A stretch of DNA of 31,732 nt from positions 1-31,732 of the forward strand of contig JAKEGO010000148.1 in NCBI GenBank assembly GCA_022615805.1, given 5' to 3'. The stretch is from Thermoplasmata archaeon. Its GTDB lineage: Archaea; Thermoplasmatota; JAKEGO01. The position numbers and the translations under genes were made by a program. Positions 16,701 to 23,825 of this stretch are shown piece by piece; the first letter of the stretch is position 1; every line of letters begins with the position of its first letter. Below the pieces are notes generated by a model, which worked only from the letters and a program-made list of their open reading frames with translations, had not been told where the DNA came from and searched no databases.

Positions 16701-17262
16701 TGTCCAGCAGGGCTGCCGTTGTCGTGACGTTCTCGATGAACGGCTCTATGACGCCCGATCTGGCGCCGGCCTCGATCGACGCGAGTGTCGGGAAGCCCGC
16801 GAGGGCGAGTTGCCTGACGAGGTCCCGGTCGATCGACAGGTTCTCCGCGATCGACCAGGCAGGGAGAGGCTCATCCCATATCGAATCCTGGACGACCTCC
16901 CAGCTGTCGATCATGCCGTCCCTGTCCGTATCGGGATCCGCGGGGTCCGTGTCGTGGAGGAACTCCTCGTAGTTCGTATAAGCCTCGTCATCGCTCACGT
17001 TCCCGTTCATGTCGGCATCCCAGCCGTCCCGGTCCATGTCCACGTCGCGGTCGAGCGGGTTCTCCCAGTCGAGCCCGTACTTCGATTCCCAGACGTCGTG
17101 CATCCCGTCATGGTCGGTGTCGACGTATGGGAGCATCTCGTCCTCCCCGCCCTGACCCGGTTCGATCTGCATCGTGCTCCGGTTCTCGTATATCGGAAGG
17201 AAAGGGATGGTTCCCGCCACAACGATCATCGCCAGGAGAAGGGCGAGGTATTTTACCTTCAT
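13780..17262 (-). CDS. Secreted acidic protein with thrombospondin type-3/EF-hand-like calcium repeats
   Basis: This 1160-aa protein starts with a signal peptide (MKVKYLALLLAMIVVAG). Seventeen motifs of the form D-x-D-x-D-G/D-[MLIV]-x-D/E-x-x-E follow, most continuing to W-E and a G-[LMF]-D-P turn. They alternate with EF-hand/dockerin-like loops (DLDRSGTIEARE type) in units of about 75 residues, from about residue 48 to 945. Such loops bind calcium in thrombospondins. Many Asn-x-Thr sequons (NDTD, NGT) sit in or beside the loops. A beta-rich domain without repeats fills about 965-1130, and the chain ends in one more motif. No C-terminal membrane anchor is seen. A TATA box about 24 nt before the ATG suggests a leaderless mRNA. 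A surface or matrix role is inferred. The paired large exported gene at 17425 is divergent. Confidence 0.88.
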   Translation of the reverse strand: MKVKYLALLLAMIVVAGTIPFLPIYENRSTMQIEPGQGGEDEMLPYVDTDHDGMHDVWESKYGLDWENPLDRDVDMDRDGWDADMNGNVSDDEAYTNYEEFLHDTDPADPDTDRDGMIDSWEVVQDSIWDEPLPAWSIAENLSIDRDLVRQLALAGFPTLASIEAGARSGVIEPFIENVTTTAALLDTLEDIRIDPGRPDGDRDADSDGLENLDEYRLGTDPRDRDTDGDGLLDGAEVPGGTDPRARDSDGDGMWDGWEVEHGLDPLADDADIDSDADGFDVDRNGTLDDWEVFTNLLEWTIGTDPLDPDTDEDGMLDGWEHLLGLDPTSPSDLDGDPDSDNLTNGDEFTNPVDTDGVAWSYPNDPDTDEDGILDGFEINEILTDPTDDDTDDDGMPDGWEFEYALDPVSSGDVTSDGDNDSFDADGSGTIEPGELYGALDEYLGGTSPEARDKDIDGRPDGWDTDGDGMPDGWEVFWGLDPRNMSDMDLDPDADGIDLDGDGLIDLNFTHVDEYWAGTHPFLNDTDGDLMHDGWEAHWGLDPLLDDSEWDLDNDTYDVTGDGNLSKREVLTNMEEWLAGSSPALNDTDADGLPDVWEVFYDFDPAVHSADEDPDMDGYDFDGDGAIDADETFTNIEEFLNSTRPDVNDTDGDGLIDGWEVHYGFDPLNPTDGAGDPDGDGWDLDRSGTIEARENFTNMMEYRNGTRIDHNDTDGDGMLDGWEAFFGLDPLRNDTQEDPDLDGLVNIDEFRNPPAGDADGWLWTDPSESDTDGDGIPDGEEVVTGTDTFVTDPTDPDTDGDGMPEDWELYWSNLSFDPTDPSDAGADWDDDGYDVDGNGTIDPWEIFTNLMEYLNGSSPGDDDTDGDDMLDGWEAFNGMDPTDPVDGTYDNDEDGFDYDRSGDIDPWEKYTNTMEFLNGTRPNDMDTDDDGVFDGWEVHWGFDPLGNDTMADTDPSRGRLKVKEAAQGTGPDPGPDDIVAPLSDGSYADVIDADGANASSHASGKVHQKYRVRWSIPVDPQENDCVNNLTYSVGFTVRVLAGGTGGLTVKLYNYTSADWELISLCDGDVSYSGGQYSGELAWENRTVMRTVSHYLDENDDALVLLSAVVSSPNGAIIADHLDVSVDYVGDGMPMWEEFTFGADPMDWDSDDDGIPDGAEV
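14400..17120 (-). repeat. Degenerate tandem repeats coding calcium-binding loops
   Basis: Units of about 225 nt recur through the gene, carried by Asp/Gly-rich codons (GAC, GGC, GAT). They differ enough in DNA to be old duplications under protein selection. There is no perfect repeat with unique spacers, so this is not a CRISPR array. Confidence 0.7.
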
Positions 17263-17279
17263 CGTTCTTCGATGCCTTG

Positions 17280-17291
17280 ATATATATATAA
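17280..17291 (-). promoter_or_regulatory. TATA box of the acidic repeat protein gene
   Basis: An uninterrupted tatatatatata run is centred about 24 nt before the ATG at 17262. This predicts a leaderless mRNA. Confidence 0.6.
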
Positions 17292-17382
17292 CTGTATTCC
17301 ACTGACCACCAAAGAGGGTGCTTGTTTCACCAAGCGCCCCGCCCCGGTATGGCCCCGCTCATCATCATCCATCCTCCCAAAT

Positions 17383-17395
17383 CCTTTATATATAC
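17383..17395 (+). promoter_or_regulatory. TATA box of the beta-propeller protein gene
   Basis: The sequence ctttatatatacc is about 35 nt before ATG 17425. The in-frame GTG at 17398 is only 3 nt past it and so is unlikely to be the start. About 90 nt separate this box from the divergent one. Confidence 0.6.
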
Positions 17396-17424
17396 CGGTG
17401 CGTTCAATATCCGGTGGTGAGCCA

Positions 17425-20310
17425 ATGACGCGCGGTGGAGGTCCAGAAGCCCTTCGTTCGGCCATTCCCCTTCTCCTTGTGGCCGCTGCCGTCCTCGTTC
17501 TCCCCGGCCTCGCCGGTGCCGCTTACACCCTCGACATCGAGGACCCTTCCGACGGAGCGCACGTGGAGGGCATCCTCACGATACGAGGCACGCTCGAGAT
17601 GGACGGCAGTCCGGAGCCGGACGCGGTCTCGGTCCGCCTCAATGGGACATGGCGAGACGCCGTCGACGTGGCGGGCGAAGGGGACAACTGGACCGAATGG
17701 TCGTACGCTTGGAGGACCGGGTCCGTCCCGAACGGAACGTATTACCTCACGGCCGCCGTGAGGCAGGGTTTCTCGTACAGCGACCAGGTCACGGTCGGTG
17801 TAACGATCGACAACGAGATGCCGACGGCGGAGATAGTGCGGGTCAGCCCGCGGTCCATTGTCGAGGGGGATGTCGTCCTCCTCGAGGGGGAGGCGACCGA
17901 CCTGGGGTCCGGCGACCAGGTCGCCGAGTACATCTGGAGGAGCGACATCGACGGCCACATCGGGAGCGTCGGTTCCCTAACGTGCTTCCTCTCACCCGGC
18001 GAGCATACGATCTCCCTCCGCGTGAGGACCGACATCGGCACGCGGTCCGAGAAGGTCCAGGACGGCGTTTCGGTATCGGTCCTCGAGGACATCGCCCTGC
18101 CTGGATTGGACCTCAGGTCCTCTTACCACGACCCCGAGCCGATCGACGTCGAGGACATCGGGCGGGGCTGGTTCGTCATGACCGGCGAGCGCGACTCCCT
18201 ATCGAAGGTCGTTCCTTTCACCGGCCATCTCGTCACCGGCATGGTCGTGGGAGATGGTATGATCTACGCCGTCCTCGACAACGGGACCGCGTTCGCGCTC
18301 GATACAGCGGGCCTCTCGGACGGCGTCCAGGGGGAGATGCTCGACAGCGCGGACGTGGTCTGGACGGTCGACCTGGGCAGCGCGTCTTCCGGCGCCGTCG
18401 CGCTTCGGGGCAACGACCTCTTCATCGGTACGGACGATGGATACGTCTACGCCCTCGACGCCCGGACGGGGACGGCTGATGCATGGCCCGCCCATGGCTC
18501 TTTCTTCTATGCCGGGAACGAGAGCATATGCGCCGACGGCTTCACGTTCCTCGGTGACATCATGGTCTTCTCATCGTACAGCAACGCAGAGGCGAGCGGG
18601 ACACTGTGGGCTCTCGACATCGAGGGCGGCTCGATAGTCGATCACGCGGAGATCCACATGCTCCCGCTCCAGCGCCCCATCCCGGTCGGCGATCACATCC
18701 TCCTCCCGGTCTTCAACCTGACGGACGGCATCCTACTCTTCGAGGTGACCCGTCAGGACGAGCTCGTCCCTGCGGGGGCGATGGACATCCCGGACTACGT
18801 CATGGGCGTTTCAGCCGGCGACGGCGCCCTTGTGGTGATGGCACGCCCGTCCGAGGAGGGTCACCCAGGGCGGATATACCTCTTCGATCACGCCCTCGAG
18901 CTGCGCGAGGTCGCCAACGCGGGCCTCGCCTTCTTCGATCCTGCGGCGATAGGCAACGGCTTGTTGGTCATTTCCGGGACGCCGTCCGACGCCTACACCG
19001 GCGAGGAATACCCCTACGTATACGGCCGCGGATACCTCCTCGTGCTCGATATGATGCTCCAGGAGGTGGGCACCATCGAGTTGAACGGCCCGCCATCGAC
19101 AGCTCCGACGATGATCGGGGACACGGCCATCGTTTCGTCGCACAACGGCACGCTGTACGCGGTCGACCTCGTCACTTTCGAGGACGTGCCAGGTTGGCCG
19201 ATCCATTACGAGGCCTACGGAAGGAACCCGCTCGTCCAGTCCCTCGGAACGACCACCATCATGAGGTTCGGGGACGCCCTGGCGTTCGGATCACACGACA
19301 CCGTGCTCTACACCCTCGGCGGGGAGGTCATAAGGCCGGTCGGGGAGATCCTGTACATCGATCCACCCGGACCTGGAGGCGAGCCGCTGGAGGCATACTA
19401 CGGAACGCCCATCCGGTTCGAGGGCATGGGTAGCTCGCTCGTCTCCAAGGGGATCACGGGCTTCAGGTGGCACTCGAGCGTCGAGGGGGTCATTTCCGAG
19501 GAGGAATCCTTCACGGCGGTGCTAGGGCCGGGGACACACGTCATCTCGTTCACGGTGGTGGACGAGGACAACATGACGTCGATCCCGGTCAGCGCGACCT
19601 ACGTCGTGCACCCGAACAGTCTGCCGGTGGCCGCTCTGGCCAATCAGGACGATCTTGCGAGGATATTGGTGGATGAGCCGCTCATCCTCGACCTCTCGGC
19701 GTCCTCGGATGCCGATGGGGACGACATCACATGGATAGTCGCATTCGGCGACGGCGTCGTCGAGACGGCCTACAGGCCCGAGGCTGACCACGTATACCGT
19801 GACCCAGGGACCTATCAATTGTCCATCACACCGGTGGACGAGCACGACGTCTGCGGGGAGCCCCTGACGATGGAGGTCCGGGTCGGAGAGCCAGAAACGG
19901 AGGACAGCTCCATATCCGCCTTCTGCATCGTCTTCATCCTCGTCCTCGTCTTCGTCATAGCGCTCATGGGCATCGTCTACGTCAGGACCAGGGTGCGCTC
20001 CGAGCCAGACCTGGAGGAGGAGCCCGCGGAGGCTCCGGCGATCTCACGGCCGCGACAGGCGAGGAAGCCCGTGGCTAGGCCAAGGCCTGCGCCCGTGCGA
20101 GTGAGGAAGCCAACGGCAGACGGTCAAGCCGCCAGACCAGTGCCGGCGGTCTCGCCGCGGCCGATGAAGAGGCCGGACGTTCTCGCCGGGTACGAGGAGG
20201 CAGACGTCTCGCTCGACGAGCTTACCTCCAGGCTCGATGCCCTGGTCGCCCACAAGCAGCAGCTCGAGAGGTACGTCGACGAGGACTCCAGCGAGCGCAG
20301 GCGGAAATGA
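17425..20310 (+). CDS. Membrane-anchored exported protein with Ig-like, PQQ-type beta-propeller and PKD domains
   Basis: This 961-aa protein has a signal peptide (hydrophobic stretch at about 12-33, ending LAGAAY). Two Ig/PKD-like domains follow at about 34-130 and 129-225. A beta-propeller of the PQQ/WD type spans about 255-650, with recurring blades such as GTAFALDT, GYVYALDA, GTLWALDI and GTLYAVDL. Two PKD domains follow at about 659-725 and 735-815. A transmembrane helix lies at about 829-853 (FCIVFILVLVFVIALMG). A cytoplasmic tail of about 108 residues is rich in Arg, Pro and Ala and ends in a short charged helix. The bulk would face outside with the tail inside. The start is set by GGTGGTGAG 4 nt before the ATG. 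No enzymatic residues are evident. An adhesion, envelope or sensing role is inferred. Confidence 0.85.
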   Translation: MTRGGGPEALRSAIPLLLVAAAVLVLPGLAGAAYTLDIEDPSDGAHVEGILTIRGTLEMDGSPEPDAVSVRLNGTWRDAVDVAGEGDNWTEWSYAWRTGSVPNGTYYLTAAVRQGFSYSDQVTVGVTIDNEMPTAEIVRVSPRSIVEGDVVLLEGEATDLGSGDQVAEYIWRSDIDGHIGSVGSLTCFLSPGEHTISLRVRTDIGTRSEKVQDGVSVSVLEDIALPGLDLRSSYHDPEPIDVEDIGRGWFVMTGERDSLSKVVPFTGHLVTGMVVGDGMIYAVLDNGTAFALDTAGLSDGVQGEMLDSADVVWTVDLGSASSGAVALRGNDLFIGTDDGYVYALDARTGTADAWPAHGSFFYAGNESICADGFTFLGDIMVFSSYSNAEASGTLWALDIEGGSIVDHAEIHMLPLQRPIPVGDHILLPVFNLTDGILLFEVTRQDELVPAGAMDIPDYVMGVSAGDGALVVMARPSEEGHPGRIYLFDHALELREVANAGLAFFDPAAIGNGLLVISGTPSDAYTGEEYPYVYGRGYLLVLDMMLQEVGTIELNGPPSTAPTMIGDTAIVSSHNGTLYAVDLVTFEDVPGWPIHYEAYGRNPLVQSLGTTTIMRFGDALAFGSHDTVLYTLGGEVIRPVGEILYIDPPGPGGEPLEAYYGTPIRFEGMGSSLVSKGITGFRWHSSVEGVISEEESFTAVLGPGTHVISFTVVDEDNMTSIPVSATYVVHPNSLPVAALANQDDLARILVDEPLILDLSASSDADGDDITWIVAFGDGVVETAYRPEADHVYRDPGTYQLSITPVDEHDVCGEPLTMEVRVGEPETEDSSISAFCIVFILVLVFVIALMGIVYVRTRVRSEPDLEEEPAEAPAISRPRQARKPVARPRPAPVRVRKPTADGQAARPVPAVSPRPMKRPDVLAGYEEADVSLDELTSRLDALVAHKQQLERYVDEDSSERRRK

Positions 20311-20379
20311 GCCAAAATGGTCCAGGAGCCCGCCGTCCCCAGGGGCGTCGAGCACACGCATGAGCCCGCGCTGAAGCGA

Positions 20380-20391
20380 CATACTTAAATA
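20380..20391 (+). promoter_or_regulatory. TATA box of rps15
   Basis: The sequence tacttaaatatt is about 38 nt before the rps15 ATG, giving a leader of about 10 nt. Confidence 0.55.
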
Positions 20392-20424
20392 TTGCATGAT
20401 TTTTAGGCCCACAGAGGCGCTTCC

Positions 20425-20880
20425 ATGGCACGCATTCACGCGAGGAGGAAGGGAAGGTCCGGCTCGCACCGGCCCTTGATGACCGAGCAGCCCGGGTGGG
20501 TACCGCTTACCCCCACGGAGATCGAGGTCAAGGTCATCGAGCTCAGGAAGGGCGGCCTCACCGCGGCGCAGATCGGCACTGCGCTCAGGGACCAGTACGG
20601 CGTCCCCAGCGTGAAGCTCGCCACCGGGAAGAACATCCTCCTGATACTCAAGGAGAACTCGCTCCATGCGAAGATACCGGAGGACCTGATGGACCTCCTG
20701 CGCAGGGCGGTGAGCCTCTCCGGCCATCTCGAGAAGAACCCGAAGGACCTCCACAACCTGAGGGGCCTCAACCTCATCGAAGCCAAGATCAGGCGTCTCG
20801 TGAAATACTACCATTCGACCGGCGTGCTGCCCGAGGACTGGAAGTACTCCCTGGCGAAGGCGAAGCTCCTCATCGAATGA
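20425..20880 (+). CDS. rps15: Small ribosomal subunit protein uS15
   Basis: This 151-aa protein is the archaeal/eukaryotic long form of uS15. It begins MARIHARRKGRSGS, and has the extra N-terminal domain with WVPLTPTEIE and GLTAAQIG. The C-terminal helical core has HNLRGLNLIEAKIRRLVKYY. It binds 16S rRNA in the 30S platform. Its TGA lies directly before the RecJ-like gene, with no gap and in the same frame. Confidence 0.98.
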   Translation: MARIHARRKGRSGSHRPLMTEQPGWVPLTPTEIEVKVIELRKGGLTAAQIGTALRDQYGVPSVKLATGKNILLILKENSLHAKIPEDLMDLLRRAVSLSGHLEKNPKDLHNLRGLNLIEAKIRRLVKYYHSTGVLPEDWKYSLAKAKLLIE

Positions 20881-20887
20881 GGTGGTC
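20879..20887 (+). promoter_or_regulatory. Extended Shine-Dalgarno site overlapping the rps15 stop
   Basis: GAGGTGGTC overlaps the rps15 TGA. It can pair along its whole length with the archaeal 16S 3' end (complement GAGGTGATC, one G-U wobble). It implies that a gene starts just downstream, although no ATG, GTG or TTG in the RecJ frame is there. Confidence 0.55.
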
Positions 20888-20898
20888 ACGCGCCAACG

Positions 20899-22236
20899 CT
20901 GGCCGAGGAGTGCGCGGCCGTCGCCGTCCGCCTCGGCGGGCTGGATTTCGTCAGGGTCGTCACTCACTACGACGCCGACGGCCTGTCCGCCGGCGGCATC
21001 CTCTGCAGGGCGCTCGCCAGGAAGGGCGTCCGTTTCCACGTGACCCCCTTGAGGGAGCTCCGGGGCCCCGACCCCTCCTGGTGGGACGGCTCGGACGCCG
21101 TGGTCCTCCTGGACATGGGGTCGTCGGCCATCCCCGAACTGGCGCATTTCGATGGCTCGATCGTCCTCGACCATCACGTCTTCGAGGGTGAGGACCCGCG
21201 AGTTGTCCACGTGAACCCGAGGAAGCACGGCATGGACGGCAGCCACGACGCCTGCGCTTCCACCCTGGCATACCTCGTTGCTGTCGCGCTCTCCCCGCGG
21301 AACGTCGACCTAGCTCCCTTCGCGATAGGCGGCATAATAGGGGACCGTCAGCATCTGGACGGGCTCTCGGAGGTCAACGCCGGCATAGTGGCATCGGGCA
21401 TGGCGGCCGGCGACGTCATCAGGGGCCGCGGCCTGCCGCTGTCCGGCGAGACGATCGGAGAGGCGATCGCCCTCAGCAACGATCCCTTCTTCCTGGGCCT
21501 TTCCGGGGACGGCCAAGCCGTCGACAATCTCCTCGGGGACCTCGGCATCGATCCCGGAGCAAGCCTCCACGAAGTCGAGGCCGAACCCGTGGCCTCTACC
21601 GCCTTGATGGGCCGCCTGACCCTCCGCCTATTGGCGCAGGGTGCCGCTGCCGAGAACGCGAGGTCCACGTTCGTGGACAAGTTCGTCTTCCCGAGGCTCG
21701 GGAGCGACGGCCAGGACCTCTCCAACCTTGTGAACAGCACCGGCCGCCTCGGCAACCCCGGCCTCGGGCTGGCGGCCGTCCTCGGCGACCGGTCGGCCAT
21801 GAAGGAGGCCAGGCGGATGAGGAAGGAGTACCGTGTGAAGGTGCTGGCCGGGCTCATGGACCTCCGCGGCAGGACCGTCGCGATGCGGAGGCTCCAATGG
21901 TTCGACAACGACGTCCCCAACATGGGAGGCGCCCTCGCGGGCCTCGGCGTGAGCTACATCCTCGACCCCCGGCGCGCCGCGATATCCCTGACCTCCTCGG
22001 GGAGCGAGTTGAAGGTGTCGGCGAGGGCGACCAGGGCACTGGTCGCATCGGGGCTCGACCTCGCCGCCGCGCTGGGGACCGCCGCCGCGGGCCTCGGCGG
22101 GACCGGCGGTGGCCATCCCGTCGCTGCGGGCGCCACGGTGCCGGCGGAGCACCGTGACGAATTCCTCGAGGCGCTCGACGCTGCGCTCGTCGCGCAGGTC
22201 GGGGAGATATCGCCTCGCCAGGCCGCGCCATCGTGA
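20899..22236 (+). CDS. RecJ-like DHH-family nuclease, start codon non-canonical
   Basis: This protein, about 445 aa from the proposed start, is a DHH/DHHA1 phosphoesterase of the archaeal RecJ/GAN type. Those act as single-strand nucleases and partner GINS at the replication fork. Motif I is D25-A-D-G in THYDADGLSAGG, motif II is LDMGSS, motif III is D91-H-H, and the DHHA1 motif GGGHPVAAGA has H406. The frame is open directly from the rps15 stop, yet the first ATG/GTG/TTG is GTG 21040, which would delete motif I. The likely start is CTG 20899 or ACG 20896, after the strong GAGGTGGTC site. A sequence error, or frameshifting from ATG 20877 (which overlaps the rps15 stop), is also possible. Pairing with rps15 is known in other euryarchaea. 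The gene is firm; the start is not. Confidence 0.85.
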   Translation: MAEECAAVAVRLGGLDFVRVVTHYDADGLSAGGILCRALARKGVRFHVTPLRELRGPDPSWWDGSDAVVLLDMGSSAIPELAHFDGSIVLDHHVFEGEDPRVVHVNPRKHGMDGSHDACASTLAYLVAVALSPRNVDLAPFAIGGIIGDRQHLDGLSEVNAGIVASGMAAGDVIRGRGLPLSGETIGEAIALSNDPFFLGLSGDGQAVDNLLGDLGIDPGASLHEVEAEPVASTALMGRLTLRLLAQGAAAENARSTFVDKFVFPRLGSDGQDLSNLVNSTGRLGNPGLGLAAVLGDRSAMKEARRMRKEYRVKVLAGLMDLRGRTVAMRRLQWFDNDVPNMGGALAGLGVSYILDPRRAAISLTSSGSELKVSARATRALVASGLDLAAALGTAAAGLGGTGGGHPVAAGATVPAEHRDEFLEALDAALVAQVGEISPRQAAPS

Positions 22237-22288
22237 CGCGCCATGACAACTCGTGGCGAGGAATGGGCGCCCGTCGTGTCCGGAGGAA

Positions 22289-22300
22289 CCTTTATATAAC
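22289..22300 (+). promoter_or_regulatory. TATA box of rpl40e
   Basis: The sequence cctttatataac is centred about 33 nt before the eL40 ATG, giving a very short leader. Confidence 0.6.
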
Positions 22301-22327
22301 GGGGCCACCGTGGGCCGGATTGAGCCC

Positions 22328-22477
22328 ATGGCGAGGTTCCCCGAGGCCGAAGAGCGTCTGCTCAACAAGAAGATCTGCATGCGGTGCAGCGCGAGGAACG
22401 CCGTCCGCGCGGTCCGCTGCAGGAAGTGCGGCTACAAGGGCCTGCGCCCCAAGTCCCGCGTGAGCCGCGGCGCATGA
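22328..22477 (+). CDS. rpl40e: Large ribosomal subunit protein eL40
   Basis: This 49-aa zinc-ribbon ribosomal protein has two CxxC pairs (CMRC and CRKC) and the basic tail typical of eL40. The frame is open upstream to 22253, but the TATA box at 22289-22300 and the standard length place the start at 22328. It appears to be transcribed alone. Confidence 0.95.
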   Translation: MARFPEAEERLLNKKICMRCSARNAVRAVRCRKCGYKGLRPKSRVSRGA

Positions 22478-22549
22478 TCGCGTCCTCGACCACACTTTTC
22501 ACGAGATCGTCCGCCATCGTGCAGGGATCCCCTCGTCGCCCGGGACATT

Positions 22550-22560
22550 AGATTAATAAC
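22550..22560 (+). promoter_or_regulatory. TATA-like box of the glycosyltransferase gene
   Basis: The sequence agattaataac is centred about 27 nt before ATG 22582. This predicts a leaderless mRNA and favours 22582 over GTG 22573. Confidence 0.45.
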
Positions 22561-22581
22561 AACCGAGTCCATGTGCTTCCG

Positions 22582-23793
22582 ATGTGGATACAGCAGGTGG
22601 CGCCCTTCTTCCATCCCCACGTCGGGGGGGTGGAGTCCCACGTGAGGGACATCTCCATCGAGCTCATCCGCAGGGGCCACGAGGTCGAGGTCCTGACCCC
22701 CAGGTACGACCCCGCGCTGCCCGAGAGCGACGTTCACATGGGCGTCCCGATCCGGCGGTCCAGGATGCTCTTCTCGGCCTTCTCCACCCCCTGCTCGCCC
22801 GCGATCCGGAAGGATATCGATCCACGCGCCGACATCGTTCACGTCCACACGCCGCCTCCGTTGACCGAGTACTTCGCGGTCCGTGGTTCTCTCCATCTCG
22901 GCAAACCGGTCGTCCTGACCCACCACTGCGACCTCGAGATCCCCTCGTGCCTCGGACCCCTCATCACTGGCGTGTACCGGAGGACCCTCGGGCGCTCGGC
23001 AATATCGAAGGCTGACCGCCTGGTCGTCACGACGAGGTCGTACGCTGCCACGTCCAGGTACGTGTGGCGTTATCGACCGACCGTCGTGCCGAACACGGTG
23101 GACATCCACAGGTTCCGCCCGGACATCGACGGCGAGGCGGTCAGGATGCGCGAGGGCATCGGGCGCGGAAAGGTAGCTATGTACGTCGGGCGAATCGTCT
23201 TCCACAAGGGTCTCGAGTACTTCATCCGCTCGGCCATGCACACGGGCGACGACGTCCTCCATCTCATCATCGGAAGTGGGCCCAAGACCGAGGAGCTGAA
23301 GGCCCTGGCCAGGCGGACCGGCGTTGCCGACAAGGTCCACTTCAGGGGATATGTGTCGGACGAGGAGCTCCCGCAGTTCTATGCTGCGGCGGACGTCCTC
23401 GTCCTCCCGTCCGTGTCCCGCCTCGAGGCCTTCGGCATCGTGGGGCTCGAGGCCATGGCCTCGGGCAAGCCGGTCGTGCTCTCCAATATCCCAGGCGTGC
23501 GTGACGTCATCACGCACGGGGAGGAGGGATTCCTCGCCGACCCCATGGACCCGTTGGACCTGGGTAGGAAGATATCGTCGATAATGGAGGACCCGGTCGC
23601 GGCCAGCGAGATGGGCCGCAAGGGCCGCCAGCACGTGGTCGATAAATACAGCCTCAAGGGGGTCGGGGACATCCTGGCGCCTTTGTACAGGGACGTCTTG
23701 CGCGATCACCGGCGGAGGTCCGCCCTTCATGGCGGACGCCGCAGGCGGAGGACGGCCGCGGGTCAGCGCAGCCCTCGCCCGGACGCCCCGTGA
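22582..23793 (+). CDS. Family 4 glycosyltransferase
   Basis: This 403-aa GT-B fold, retaining glycosyltransferase has the N-terminal signature PHVGGVESHV in the acceptor domain and HVHTP and THHCD further on. The nucleotide-sugar domain has YVGRIVFHKG and the EX7E motif in SRLEAFGIVGLEAM. The last 35 or so residues are Arg-rich and lie outside the family fold. The donor and acceptor cannot be read from sequence. Glycolipid or surface-glycan synthesis is likely, and the window has Asn-x-Thr-rich exported proteins that could be glycosylated. The end overlaps the GTG of the longest version of the next gene by 4 nt. Confidence 0.92.
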   Translation: MWIQQVAPFFHPHVGGVESHVRDISIELIRRGHEVEVLTPRYDPALPESDVHMGVPIRRSRMLFSAFSTPCSPAIRKDIDPRADIVHVHTPPPLTEYFAVRGSLHLGKPVVLTHHCDLEIPSCLGPLITGVYRRTLGRSAISKADRLVVTTRSYAATSRYVWRYRPTVVPNTVDIHRFRPDIDGEAVRMREGIGRGKVAMYVGRIVFHKGLEYFIRSAMHTGDDVLHLIIGSGPKTEELKALARRTGVADKVHFRGYVSDEELPQFYAAADVLVLPSVSRLEAFGIVGLEAMASGKPVVLSNIPGVRDVITHGEEGFLADPMDPLDLGRKISSIMEDPVAASEMGRKGRQHVVDKYSLKGVGDILAPLYRDVLRDHRRRSALHGGRRRRRTAAGQRSPRPDAP

Positions 23794-23794
23794 A

Positions 23795-23805
23795 CGCTTA
23801 TATCC
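23795..23805 (+). promoter_or_regulatory. TATA-like box of the LipS-like gene
   Basis: The sequence cgcttatatcc lies just past the glycosyltransferase stop, centred about 26 nt before GTG 23826. It suggests that the lipoate genes have their own leaderless promoter. Confidence 0.45.
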
Positions 23806-23825
23806 CAGTTTCCGGATTGGGTGGC

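Noticed and set aside
13780..17262. Possible CRISPR or satellite repeats
   Set aside because: Repeats are degenerate, coding and about 225 nt long, with no identical short repeats and unique spacers.
21040..22236. RecJ-like gene starting at GTG 21040
   Set aside because: That start would remove the DADG metal-binding motif, which is encoded intact just upstream in the same frame.
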